Origin: Gracilaria vermiculophylla
Taxonomy: Eukaryota > Rhodophyta > Florideophyceae > Gracilariales > Gracilariaceae
Assembly (NCBI GenBank): GCA_019155205.2
Contig: JAHNZQ020000079.1
Location: forward strand, 448,349 to 508,477
DNA length: 60,129 nt
Reading direction: 5' to 3'
The translations under genes and the position numbers were made by a program. A model generated the notes under the pieces. The model saw nothing but the letters and a program-made list of their open reading frames with translations. It ran no database searches and was not told where the DNA came from. Positions 30,642 to 41,041 of this stretch are shown one piece after another (positions within the stretch are counted from its first letter, which is position 1; each line of letters opens with the position of its first letter).

Positions 30642-31076
30642 GGTTCACCACGGCAGCCAAACCCTGTTGGCCCTGCCGATCCGTGCTGGCAAACGCACGC
30701 GGCTTTCGAGTGCGCCGCGCCAGCGCACAGAGGAGTACTATCCTTGATGTAAGACTACATTTTGGTGTAATCACTGCTTCACATGTAGTTTTTCTTGATA
30801 GTTTAGTGGTTCCTTCTGAGCTGTATAGTTTTTTATGTAGGATAGCTAGCCACGGTTTCTTGTGCTAGTTAAGTTTGTAGATGACTATAAAATGAGGAAG
30901 TGCGCTCGGGCTTTGAGGAATAGCCTCACCCAAGACATTACCAAGAACAAAATTATTCGAACTTCGGACAATCGGTCCAGCAACTATCAACTACTGAGAG
31001 GCTCTCCCCACGCCCATCGGAAGTTACTTAAGACACCGGTCAGTAGGTGTCCAGTGCTTAAGTAAGTAAGTCACAT
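30642..31076 (+). repeat. Terminal direct repeat R2, left copy
   Basis: About 435 bp, repeated in the same orientation at 38673-39105 with many point differences. Shared landmarks are CAGCCAAAC, TGCCGATCCGT, AAAATGAGGAAGTG, GGAATAGCCTCACC and the end GTAAGTCACA. The two copies bracket the copia-like remnant and abut the two halves of Tc1 copy A, so they behave like terminal repeats of whatever was inserted. Confidence 0.7.
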
Positions 31077-31890
31077 TGCGCAATTGAATTTTCTTTTTGT
31101 CGCGATTTGTACTCGTTTTTCTGGAGTTTTGCAAAGTACCCGAGGGCTGGAGGGCCGGGTGCTCACTGCTAAATAACCGTGGGCTGGAGTGCCGGGTCAA
31201 ACAGGGCAGTGAGTTATTACACTCGCAGGGTGCGCTGCCTGCATACTGAAGTCTCTTGCTCGATTCGTCGCTTTCCCGCCGGTCTCCTTTGAGGCGGGTA
31301 ACAATGTCGCTCGAAATGACCTAGTGGAATGGCAAGATTCTGGGATGTACAGTGAATGTGGTGAGCTGAGAGAACAAACGCTCTTTCGTCTCACTATTTT
31401 TCTCCCGATTGCTGCTGGTTTGGTAGCGAGCGGCGAACTGTCTTAAAATACGCATTGTTCGGATCATGATCTCAAAAACGGAATTGAGAGCTTTAAAACG
31501 GTACCACGCTACGTTTTTGCAAGAGGCCGCTGAGGTAAAAGACTGTCGTGTAATTTGTTATATAGTCTCTCTAGGAAAGTCTCGTAAGGATCAAGCGCCC
31601 CTCTCTGAGAACGCTGAGTAAAATAGAATGTTAAAATGGAGTCCTAACCCCAACGGTTCTCCGGGCGCCAGAGGTCGGACTTCAACCTCCTGCAGGGGCT
31701 GTAGGCGTCAACAGTCGGACTCCAAAGAACCTTTCTGCAAGGGCTGTAGACGCTTTGGGTCCGACCCGAACATGTAGACAAATAAGTCGCCGATCGGGTC
31801 TAAACCTCCGCCGATCTACCGTCGTTCTGCCTTCAGCTTTCCCGTCGCATTCTAGGAGTATTCACATTGGCCTTTTAAGACTCGTCTCCC
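31077..31890 (+). other. Non-coding leader of the copia-like remnant
   Basis: No gene. Two imperfect copies of GGGCTGGAGGGCCGGGT occur at about 31145 and 31181, and another imperfect pair around GCAGGGGCTGTAGGCGTC and GCAAGGGCTGTAGACGC at about 31690-31755. I found no clear primer-binding site here. Confidence 0.4.
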
Positions 31891-33431
31891 ATGTTCTGCC
31901 ACATGGCAGACATTAGTACGCACACAATGGAGCAAGCAAGGTTCATCAACTCCGTCTGCTTGACTCAGGCTAATCTCGATCAGAATCCGCTTCCATCGGA
32001 TGAACTCAAGGCTGACGTCACTGAAATATTTCTAGCTTCCGTGTTGTTCGAAGATTCTGTTAACGCCGTACTGTAAGTACTGCGTGCCCTTCATTCGTGA
32101 CTAGACAGCAGAGGAGCAAGAGTAACGCAGCACAGCTCACGAAGAGTCGCTCTAACCCTCGCCACCTCTCTCTACGTGGATGCTGAAGAACGGGAAGCCA
32201 CTGAATCCATTTTTCATGAGCTTATTAGTGCCGGAAAGAAGAGCGTGTCGCCTGACGCCGATCGGCCTCCACAAACTGCCAGAGAAGCCTACCCTTTTGG
32301 TAGTGGCGAAAGCAACGTTGCTCATAAGATAGCGATGCGTTTCAAACACCTGAAGCAGAAGTTTTCAAGAGCAGGTGGAGAATTCTTTAATGTTTTTGCC
32401 GCTGACTACAGTAGAACTGCAAACGACTATGACCCAAGCAAAAAGCAGAAGTTCATTACTTGCGCAACCTGTTCACGGGTCACGCGAAGCGTTTCCACGC
32501 GGAGATGGTGACTTATGCTGCTACATTTCAGCAGGCGTTCGAAATGATCAATGACGAAAAAAAGTCTTGCGTACGTCGGGATAGATGTAAGAATTACCTT
32601 TCAGCTCTACGAACCACAAAGGTCATCGGAGAATGTCTTGAAATTTCCGCTGCTCTGAAGATGTCTTATAAGGTAGTTACGAAGCTGGGTCCTCAAGTTT
32701 CGTAGTCGCATCGCAGAGAATCTCACAAATTCGATTTCCTGCGTAAAGCTGTTGTTGGATAAGAATGGACCACCGATCCGTTTCAGCGCATAGCTACTCA
32801 CAAGTTGACCTTCCAAATGTTGTATGGCAACTTAAATTCTGCACTCCATGTCGATAAGGAAGGAGAGCTAGCCAGTGTTCGGGATTCATTGTCCAGCAAA
32901 ACTGCGAAGAAATAGAATGGATTTTCTGGCATATTGCACCAAAGTCAAAAGCGATATCTGAACAGGCATTCGGGCTTTCAAACCCATGAGTCTCAAGAGA
33001 ACTACCCTTTTCAGCAGCCCATGCAAGCGATTGGAAGAAACGACCCGCTTAAAGTCATGGATTGTTTCGACTGCAGTGATCCCAATCACCGCATAATCGA
33101 AAGTCCGAAAGCCATCAATGCTTCTGTTGCTGCGACACGCCGACTGACGTACTATGCAATGAAGCGTCAGCAGACTACTTCTACAAATTTGGTTCTATTG
33201 TAACTCTGCTCGCAGCTGGATTTGGAGCATAGATTCGAATCTGGATATCAAACGGATGTTGAGAGCGTTTTCGAACTTAGCCAAAGTCAGACGGATGGTG
33301 AACTGCCAGAAAAGCCTGAAGCGAATGACAAGATCTCTCCGGAGGAAACTGCGTTTGATTATCCAGATTTTTCTCTGAGAGATTGCGTCGTCGCCTTCCG
33401 CTCAATAAAAAGTGAGCCGATAACACCGTAA
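31891..33431 (+). pseudogene. Copia-1 gag remnant
   Basis: Successive fragments in changing frames (31891-32076, 32176-32511, 32460-32705, 32934-33203, 33222-33431) give a gag-like helical protein followed by a decayed zinc knuckle, CFDCSDPNHRIIESPK, where the last Cys of CX2CX4HX4C is Ser. An acidic tail (ELSQSQTDGELPEKPEAND) precedes the position expected for protease. Confidence 0.6.
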
Positions 33432-34048
33432 CGCAAGAGTTCTATGCTTGCGACACTTGAGTGTAGCATTTCGTCTACAGGCGGTTCAGATCGCTGAAAT
33501 GGATAAGTCATGTAGGGGGGTCCCCTCATAAGTTGGCACTGTAATCAACCAACGGTCGAGCCGTTTATGAGAAGCACCCTTCGTATATGGAATTGGTCAT
33601 AGATACAAACTGTGGACAGCCCACGTGTACGGCGGGCCTGTGCCCAATTTAAGGATACTTTTAGATATTTCATATTGGGAGATCCCACCGCAGTACTTAG
33701 TGCAGCGGCCGCAAGCGGCCCTCTCAGAAAAGCAACAAGCAAGTCCATGGCCCTCAACTCGGAGGTTCCTTCTTGACCAGAGTGGTCTAAGAGCCCTGCT
33801 TTCACGGCGCCACACCGGCTGGCCGGGTCTGCAGTATTGCTCAAGGAATACCTCTTTGTCTGAGCCGTCGTTACGCTGTTTTGGGTGTGTTTTTGTTGTG
33901 TTTTTGCCCCGTTCCGCAGTACCGCAGTGTATTGTGTGGATTTCCACTCTCCGCATACCCTCGCACTGGAGTCTCTATCTCGTGACCGTGGCAATCTCTA
34001 CACCGTATCGTGGACGTAACACTCGTATTAGCGAGACCTTGCCCTCTA
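33432..34048. other. Unassigned segment inside copia-1
   Basis: This 0.6 kb lies between gag and protease where copia elements normally have no spacer. It is GC-richer than its surroundings, has a ~150-codon open frame on plus with no recognised family, and may be a separate insertion whose ends I could not define. Confidence 0.35.
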
Positions 34049-34074
34049 GTGTCTATCTGACCAGCGACCTCATA

Positions 34075-34174
34075 NNNNNNNNNNNNNNNNNNNNNNNNNN
34101 NNNNNNNNNNNNNNNNNNNNNNNNNNNNNNNNNNNNNNNNNNNNNNNNNNNNNNNNNNNNNNNNNNNNNNNNNN
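34075..34174. other. Assembly gap (100 N)
   Basis: Exactly one hundred undetermined bases, a conventional placeholder; the true length is unknown. Confidence 0.99.
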
Positions 34175-34286
34175 ACCTTATTCTGTCTGCTGTTCAAGTG
34201 GGTGTTGAAAACGTTCTGAGAGTTTAAATATTTTTAGAATTAGTCGAGCTCCCGAAGGAGTTTTTGAGTTTTTAGAAACTCAGCGA

Positions 34287-34339
34287 GGTTCGAACTCAGG
34301 AATAGTTGCTCGCATGTAGTCTGATGACCACTGAGCTGC
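34287..34339 (-). ncRNA. tRNA-like A-box/B-box segment (SINE-like, not a functional tRNA)
   Basis: On the minus strand CAGCTCAGTGG (34339-34329) fits a pol III A box and GAGTTCGAACC (about 34297-34287) fits a B box, at near-tRNA spacing. Flanking bases do not form an acceptor stem and the T stem has a mismatch, so this is a tRNA-derived or tRNA-mimicking internal promoter rather than a tRNA gene. Confidence 0.4.
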
Positions 34340-34478
34340 TGTGATAGCTCAGGACGTGTTCTACAACTATTTATTGTTCACAGGCAATCCCGGATAACAG
34401 GTTTTTAAATTTAAAAGTTCCAAAATATTGGCCTACGGGTCAAATTCCAATTTTTTATTTTTAATTTTGCGTGATGGC

Positions 34479-34525
34479 GCGCTGACCTCATATGAGGTCA
34501 ATTTGACCTCATATGAGGTCAGCGC
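34479..34525. repeat. Perfect 47-bp nested palindrome
   Basis: Two 23-bp arms are perfect inverted copies around one T. Each arm itself contains the 18-bp palindrome TGACCTCATATGAGGTCA, so the unit is both a direct and an inverted repeat. It forms the subterminal part of the family-P repeat. Confidence 0.95.
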
Positions 34526-34551
34526 ACCGGTCGGATAGACACTAGGAACTG

Positions 34552-34950
34552 TTGCTCGCTAGGCAACGCCCGTCTTGTACGGTTGTCAATGTGGCCACCC
34601 CACTGCCGAGACACATACAGTCATTAGGTGGTATACCACATCTAGAAATCAAAAACTTTACCAGTTTACTATGTGAAGATTTCCACGGAGCCTGCATAGA
34701 CACAGTGGCTCAGAAGGGTATCACCGGAATGCCGTAGATACAGGCATATTGTCGCTTCGTCAAGAAAGATCTCTCGCTTCATAGGTAAGAAGGAAATCGT
34801 TCGATTAGGTTTTCCAAGGAGTCGCATACTGGCTTGGGGTTATTCGAGATCGGTATTCCCGTTGGTGATTCATGTTTTATCAAGCAACCAATCAACATTG
34901 TCAAAATTAATATTCCGTTGTTGCATGGCTTTGACAAAAACCATTGCAGA
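34552..34950 (+). pseudogene. Copia-1 aspartic protease remnant
   Basis: In shifting frames the segment reads HGACIDTVAQKGITGMP (about 34690-34737) and later FEIGIPVGDSCFIKQPINIV followed by KINIPLLHGFD, the two halves of a copia-type retropepsin. The catalytic DTGA is DTVA and a stop follows GITGMP, so it is inactive. Confidence 0.6.
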
Positions 34951-35038
34951 GTATGGGATCGTTGTGGATGTCGCTGATCTGTGGCTCTTTAGCATAATTT
35001 ATGGTTGGAAATTTGCGCCAGATCGGAAACTCTGAAAT

Positions 35039-35978
35039 TTGTATTTGAATTGGACCTCATCAGTGCTGCACGCGTCCGCGGAGCTGAATAGAATCCATCG
35101 CCATTTCTTGCACGCTAGTACCAACAGAGTTTTTGATTTTACGAAGAGACCTCAGGATGCTAAAGCAACTTTTCAATCTCACCGTATTCTGAAGGAGATC
35201 CCGCGATCGTGCGACCTCTGCCAAAGACTTGCCAAAGCGCTTATCTATTTCAGAGTGGCTCTATCTAAGAGAGATGTGATATTCAATCATTCTGGTTACA
35301 TAGACCTGACAAAACTAGACGGAAAATTGACACTACATATCATTGATAAGGACACTTTGCTTATTGGACCTGCGTTCCTTAACGAAGATGAGACAGCTGA
35401 TGATGTCTGGAATGTGTACATACTTTCCTGGGTCATTCCGAACGTCGGGTTTTCTCAAGTTGTCCATTTCTATCAGGGTCCTCAGTTCACGTCTGAGCGG
35501 TGGAAGGGTTTGCTTCTGAACCTGGGATACGTGAGAACAAATCAGAAGTAGAGAGCTACAATGGGCTTGGAGTCGAAGAGAGACATAATTCTTCCCCCCG
35601 GCCGATATATCGCATAGTCCGAGCCGAGAACCATATATTACCTCCGGAATGTGCTTTCTCTCTCTCCGTAAAGTCATTGAACGAGAAGGCCGGACCAAAC
35701 GGACACTCTTCTGTCCTGCTCGTGTTTGGCGTATTCCCAAGAATACCCTTACCGACTAGAGATTTGCCTAAACAGCGTGAGAAGATGTAGGCAGTGGAAA
35801 CTGCCCGGTCAGAGATGGTTAAAGCTCTTATAAAATCACTACTTTCTACCGCCCAGAGAATTAATGTGTCTGGAGCTGCAGACTCTGAGATTAAGGAAGG
35901 TTGTAGGTGCTGGTGTATCGCAAGGGACCAAAAGAATGGGTTAGACCCTTTTGGGTACTTTGTTGAAATGGAAAGCAG
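35039..35978 (+). pseudogene. Copia-1 integrase remnant
   Basis: The frames at 35039-35551, 35556-35790 and 35794-35978 give a copia integrase in order: a His/Cys zinc region (RIHRHFLHAS to SCDLCQRLAK), the core with IDLTKLDGK and FYQGPQFTSERW (the first D is altered in context and the second is QG instead of DxG), then LSVKSLNEKAGPNGHSSVLL and the start of the C-terminal barrel, FGYFVEMES. The barrel is cut by the inverted-repeat element and continues at about 36536 with VVLDINGRHSTFSVDFAKKY. Confidence 0.7.
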
Positions 35979-36531
35979 TGTTGTACTGTCAGTTTTCCTT
36001 TCAAAGTAGTAGAGCACAAAGTCCGATAGGAGTTTTTGTTGACTCCTGGGCTGCGTGTTCCTTAAGATGGGCACCGGTATTCGCTGTCAAGAGCCGAGGG
36101 AATTCTTAAAAGGGATCCGTCTACACCAAGCGGAGGGGGGACTTCACTGGGCGAACAATGCTCCTACAGGCGCTGCTATATGGCGAACTGGGGATCGGCG
36201 GCTTAGAGACCTGATGATGATTGACGAGAGTCGCCAACTGGAAAAGTAGGTGAAGACTCAAGGGCGCTTACTCTATTTCCCCAGAGGTGCAACTCGACCG
36301 GCAGAATAAGTATCAAGCCGGAAGCCCGCCTCGGCAGGTCTTACTACTGCAGTAATTACCCGCACAAATTAACTAAACTAAAAATAAATCCTACCATCTT
36401 TTCAGGATATTGTAGCGCACGCGGGTGAATTATGCACCACGTGGCTCAGTTAATAAACTAAGAGCGCTTCCTAAGAATATCATGCCATAAAGTCACACCA
36501 GCATACTTTCTTAGGAGCCACTCTACTACAT
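35979..36531 (+). mobile_element. Non-autonomous inverted-repeat element M1, copy 1 (in copia-1 integrase)
   Basis: A 553-bp unit found again at 43920-44474. Its ends are imperfect inverted repeats (TGTTGTACTGTCAGTTTTCC against TGTAGTAGAGTGGCTCC read inward from the right). It is flanked by GCAG on both sides (35975-35978 and 36532-36535), a probable target duplication. The insertion splits the integrase barrel. There is no coding capacity beyond short frames. Confidence 0.75.
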
Positions 36532-36535
36532 GCAG

Positions 36536-37560
36536 GTTGTTCTGGACATTAATGGTCGTCATAGTACATTTTCTGTTGATTTTGCCAAAAAGTATGTCAG
36601 ACCTAATACCAGTACAGGTCCACCGCAGCTGCACGCTTCGCTCCTACTCCAACCTTCAAATATTCTCACCTTCGGGACTATCATCGAAAAGGGTATATCT
36701 AATGATCCTATGGCAGCTGCAGCCAAGACTTTGTTTTACGAAGCTATACTGCAACATCTCGGATCTGAAAGACCATGGTGATATTTCCGGGTCGTCCATG
36801 GAGTCTCTGCCGACCTATCTAACTAACGTCTTTAAGCCAGGCGATCATCGCGGAGACGCAAAACCGTTTCTTTCTGCAAAACAAATGGAAGTAGACGATT
36901 TAATGTCGAGAGGGACTTTCATGAAGGTCAAGCTGTCGGACGTTCCAAAGGAAGCCAACATACTCCGATGCAGATTTGTCTGTACTGTGAAGCCCAGGGG
37001 GGCAGAAAAAGAGAGAGTCAAAGCTGGCTACGTTGATCAGGAACATAGGGATAAGGAAAAATTCTTCATTTTTCACAACATTGCAACTCTACATCAGAGC
37101 GGGTTCAAGATCTTAATCTTCACCTGTGCTGTTCGGAACTTCCTGGTTTCCTCCCAAGACGTCACCCAGGCATATCTTCAGAGCGATGAGAATTTTGAAC
37201 AGGATCATCTACCTGGAGCCCAAGAAACATGACTTAAAGTTCTTTGGGGTAAATATCCAAGAACTGCTTCCGCTGAGAAAAGACCTATACGGTATAGCAG
37301 ATGATGGAGAATATTGGAGTGTTTCATTTGATACTCATATGAAGTCCGATCTTTCGATGAAACAGCTTGGTACAGATCCTTTGCTGTATATGAAGACTGA
37401 AGCTGCTGGCGTTAAAGGCCTTCTGGGTGCATACATCGATGACTGCTTATTGGGATGATCTGCGGAATTACAGGAGCTGACTGAAAGAAACTTCTTGAGT
37501 TTTGATTCTAGACCAAGGGAATGGGATGATACCAAGTTCGTAGGGAATAGAATTTAGACC
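36536..37560 (+). pseudogene. Copia-1 reverse transcriptase remnant
   Basis: After the end of the integrase barrel (36536-36600), the RVT_2 domain is seen in two main frames: up to 37232 with FLSAKQMEVDDLMSRGTF, KEANILRCRFVCTVK and VSSQDVTQAYLQSDEN, then 37126-37458 with LRKDLYGIADDGEYW and the catalytic box GAYIDDCLLG. The YIDD acids survive, but a stop follows directly and at least one frameshift separates the halves. Confidence 0.8.
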
Positions 37561-37619
37561 TCTTCGACCGTCTAACGTAAAGAGAAGATCCACGGATTTT
37601 CCGTGGGACAACCGGATCA

Positions 37620-38369
37620 CCTCGCCAAGGCTTGTTATATTCCTTCCGACGTCAAATTTGACAGGTTCAGATCCGTTCGGGCATCCTTTGGGTAGCTAGC
37701 TCATAGTCGTCTTGATTTTTGCCCTGCGAATAACTAAGCTGCACAGAATACGGAAGAGACAGTCTCAAGGCGGCATGTGGGCGAGCTGAGTTGTTTTATT
37801 TATTGTGTGAGATCTTCGCTTGACTTGTTTTTAATGTACAGTCCGCTTGATCACGGTACAATACACCTAAGAGCATACCCTGATGTCTCTTTTGCTACCA
37901 GCGATGCTCACTCGTCTCAACTTAGGTACGTAGTGATGCTCTGTGACGCTGGGGAACGATGTAATGTTCTGAATTTTGCGTGTCGCAAATTTAAACGGGT
38001 TGTAAGGTCTATTTTGGTGGGGAAATCTACGCCTTTGCTGAACTGGTCGACGATGTGTTCGTAATAAGCCACACGCTTTAGAAGCTCTAAAGTTGGAGTA
38101 TCTCTATTACAATGCTCCCTGACTCAAAGCAGATGTTGGAAGTGATAATATAGGCTTCTCAAACTGAAGAGAAGTGGTTGATGATTGACATCACCGTAAC
38201 TCGGGAAGCTTACAACAGGCATTAGATTTCGAACGTTGGATTGATGTTGTCGGAGCACAACATCGCAGATGGATTAACAAAGGTAAAACCATGTAAAGCC
38301 GTGGAAGATGTTATACGAATGAGCTGCGATCGCAATCCCGTTCAGCAATGGATCTTCCTGTGTACTTAG
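37620..38369 (+). pseudogene. Copia-1 connection/RNase H remnant
   Basis: Fragments resembling LSRLDFC-type connection motifs at about 37690, then IHLRAYPDVSFATSDAHSSQ (37850-37915), the first RNase H acidic motif, and a C-terminal GLTKVKPCKAVEDVIRMSCD ending at the stop near 38369 after NPVQQWIFLCT. Many stops lie between them. Confidence 0.65.
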
Positions 38370-38453
38370 TAAATTTTAGTGGAGAGCAAGACTACTTTAC
38401 GTGTTCGGTTTTTCCAAGGGCGGTAGCGAAAGAATCATGGGTTTTGGATCTGA

Positions 38454-38661
38454 TGTTAATAGTGAATTGTCTGCATGAGTGAATTGTTTACATGCTTATT
38501 TACATTCTATACATTCTGTTTACAGGTATCTCGTTAGATTGAATTTTCATGTGCCCTGATGATATCTAGAAGATATTTTGTTTGCTTTACGTCCCTCGAG
38601 GACTATATAAGAACCATTCCGGTTGTCTTGTGAGTAAAGATTAGCGATAAGCTGATTTACA
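38454..38661 (+). repeat. Possible 3' LTR (or its U3 part) of copia-1
   Basis: This segment starts TGTTAATAGTGAATTG shortly after the pol stop and ends GCTGATTTACA. It holds a TATA motif (CTATATAAG, about 38604-38612) placed as in an LTR promoter. No second copy was found upstream. One explanation is that the full LTR runs on through the R2 repeat to 39105 and that the 5' LTR lost this first part. Confidence 0.4.
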
Positions 38662-38672
38662 AACCTATAAAA

Positions 38673-39105
38673 GGCTCACCAAAGCAGCCAAACACTGCTG
38701 ATCATGCCGATCCGTATTGGCAAGCGCACGCGGCATACAAGGGCGCCACGGCAGTGCAAAAAAGTCTGCTACCCTTATTGTAAGATACATTTAGTGTAAT
38801 CACTGCCTCACACGTAATTTCTATTGATGGTTTTATATTTCCTGGTGAGCTGTATAGATTTTTATATAGTTTGGCAAATCACCTTTGCCTTGCTAGTTAA
38901 GGTCGTAGATGGCTTTAAAATGAGGAAGTGTGCTCGAGATTTGCGGAATAGCCTCACCAACGACATTACGAAAAACAAAAATATTCGAGTTTCGGACGGT
39001 CGGTCCGTCAACGATCAACAATGGACAGGCTGCCTCCCACGCCGAGGGGGGGTTTCTAGGACACCTGTCAGTTGGTGTCCAGTTCTTACGAAAGTAAGTC
39101 ACACT
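38673..39105 (+). repeat. Terminal direct repeat R2, right copy
   Basis: The second copy of the ~433-bp repeat at 30642-31076, same orientation, immediately followed by Tc1 copy A sequence. Divergence between the copies is substantial, which indicates an old insertion. Confidence 0.7.
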
Positions 39106-39109
39106 CTAA

Positions 39110-40331
39110 GCGTTTTTTGCAAGTCGTCTAAATAGAATCGTTTCAAAAAGATTTGTAAACCGTCTTCTTTTCAGAGAGAATGCCTCATGGTCCTCCAAGC
39201 TGCAAGCAAGATTACCTTTAAAACATCTAGGTAAATGCCAAGAAGAATTCTAACAGTGCTCTCGCTTTAAACCTGAAGCGATTTAGGGTCACATTTGCTA
39301 AAGTTGTTATAGGTCCGACTGTTTTATGGAGTAAAAAGAACTCCAAGATGCGCAAAGTAGCTCTGTCTGGCAGACAAAAGAAGAATTAAATGAGAGTTGT
39401 GCAAAAGAAATGTATCGTGCAAAAGAAATTGGAATGAATCTCAATCTCAACGTTTCAAAAATAACTATATGGAGGCAGATAAACAATAGAAACTCATTTA
39501 AATATAAAAAACGGAAAATAAATTTGTTTCTCCAAGACCCTCACAAGCAAAAGAAAGTTGATTGGTGTGCTGGAAAAGCCTATTGGAAAGAAGAATGGAA
39601 AAAAAAATACTTATACTGATGAAAAAAAGTTTCATTTTAACGAACAAGATTGCTTCAAATTTTATTGGCATGATCATCGTAAGGAACGTTCTGAATATTA
39701 TGCCAGGTATTCAAGTGGAGGGTCAGTGATGGTCTGGGCTGGCATTTCTGAAAAAGGTGTAACTGATGTTGAATTTATTGAAACAACTATGAACGCGGAA
39801 AAGTATCAAGAAGTCTCATAGAATTACTTGCTATGTTTTGGTTACTGCTTTCATGACGAAATTTTTTTTAGAACGATAATACGACAGTACGCACTTTGTC
39901 TTTAATCCAAAATTGGCGATAGGAGTCAAACGTATCTGTTTTAGAGTGACCCGCGCGCTCTCTAGATATGAATACAGTCGAAAACGTTGGGAGACTGCTA
40001 GTAAGGATGGTTTGTGTGCATGGTAGGCAGATTAAGACAGTTTTTGAACTCAAAAATTGTATAAAAATTGCCAGAAATCTATAACAGTTTCAGTTGAGGA
40101 GTAATACATCTATTTGATGCCAAAAAGATGCGTTAGCGTTACAGATCAAAAAGGATGCAAGATAAACTTTTGAGTTTCTCGTAGTAAAGGTTTGTTTTTA
40201 AGGAACTAATCTTATTGAAACGTTTTTTCGAATTTCAATTTTTCAAAAACCCGTTTTTGTAGGCGTACTATACACGGTTGACAGTTTTCTGACATTTCAC
40301 AACATTTCATATGTTTTTGAAACAGTGTGTG
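39110..40331 (+). pseudogene. Tc1/mariner copy A, main body (IS630-type DDE transposase remnant)
   Basis: Continues the end at 30569. Recognisable parts are the second DNA-binding half LNVSKITIWRQIN (39440-39490), the catalytic-domain block YTDEKKFHFNEQDCFKFYWHD (39618-39675), SSGGSVMVWAGIS (39712-39750), and, after stops and shifts, VENVGRLLVRMVCVHGRQ (about 39975-40030). The first DDE acid is the D of YTDEKKF. The right inverted repeat (CATATGTTTTTGAAACAGTG) ends near 40331. Pre-insertion length would be about 1.3 kb, normal for the family. Inactive. Confidence 0.85.
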
Positions 40332-41040
40332 CCATCAAGAGTTAATCAGGTGTCAAATGGACCAACTTCGAAAAATTACGAAGCTGCTTCAAAAGATGGC
40401 GGCTATAATTGAACTTATCGTAGAATATACTTGTTTGGAACGGCCCTAAACTACACTATATATATATTTATGGATCAAAAGAATTCATATAAGTATTTTA
40501 CGTAAAACGAAAAGGACTGGATCTTTGTTTCTCTAAATTTTTACACGGATTGCTTTATAAAGACAAATATTATAAATTCTTTTCTATAAAACTATATCAT
40601 AGGCTACTTTTGTTCTTTATTATTTTTCATATGAAACAAATATCTCGTGATAAAAAACATTAATTTGTTTCGAACACTGAGGAATTTCATTTCAGAGATT
40701 AAAATGTGATTTAGTAACAAAAGAATTGAGATTGAGGACTGTTGTTCAGAAAAATGAAGAGCTGCAGTTCTTCTCTATAGAGACAAAAGGTATGTGTGAG
40801 CATATGATGGGCCCACTTCCCACTTACGCATGATCAGATTTGCGCAGTCGCCTAAATTGTTTTGATATTTGAAGAATGCTTCTCAGACAGATAGAGAAGA
40901 ATTCGAAAGTCATTGAAGTCGTTCCGTTAAGTTAGGTAAATCTTTTCATGATGAACTACCTATGAAGAACAGAAACAGTATTGCTGTGTATCCTCGTGGA
41001 TTTCTTCTTTTTTGACAGTTGTGTGGTAGATCTCAGAATA
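40332..41040. other. AT-rich spacer between element remnants
   Basis: No gene or repeat recognised; TATATATATA occurs near 40459. Confidence 0.45.
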
Positions 41041-41041
41041 T

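Larger units (their letters stand above)
34049..34544. mobile_element. Palindrome-ended repeat of family P (copy 2), contains an assembly gap
   Basis: The left end TAGTGTCTATCTGACC (from about 34050) is the inverted complement of the right end GGTCGGATAGACACTA (to 34543), and the inner CGACCTCATA pairs with TATGAGGTCAGCG. Both ends are bounded by CTAG. It sits between gag and protease of copia-1, so it inserted there. The same right end occurs at 1597-1634. Internal length is uncertain because of the 100-N gap. Confidence 0.6.
31891..38369 (+). mobile_element. Degraded copia-like (Ty1/copia, RVT_2) retrotransposon 1
   Basis: The domain order gag, protease, integrase, reverse transcriptase, RNase H identifies a Ty1/copia element. 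Every domain is split by stops and frameshifts, and two younger elements interrupt it (34049-34544 and 35979-36531). The element lies between the R2 repeats and inside Tc1 copy A. A possible 3' LTR follows at 38454-38661; no matching 5' LTR was found. It cannot be autonomous now. Confidence 0.8.

Noticed and set aside
34287..34359. Functional tRNA gene on the minus strand
   Set aside because: A and B boxes are present but acceptor-stem pairing is absent and the T stem is mismatched.
34479..34525. Nuclear hormone receptor response element (AGGTCA/TGACCT half-sites)
   Set aside because: Half-sites match the animal consensus, but nuclear receptors are not known from algae, and the sequence is better explained as the palindromic end of a repeat.
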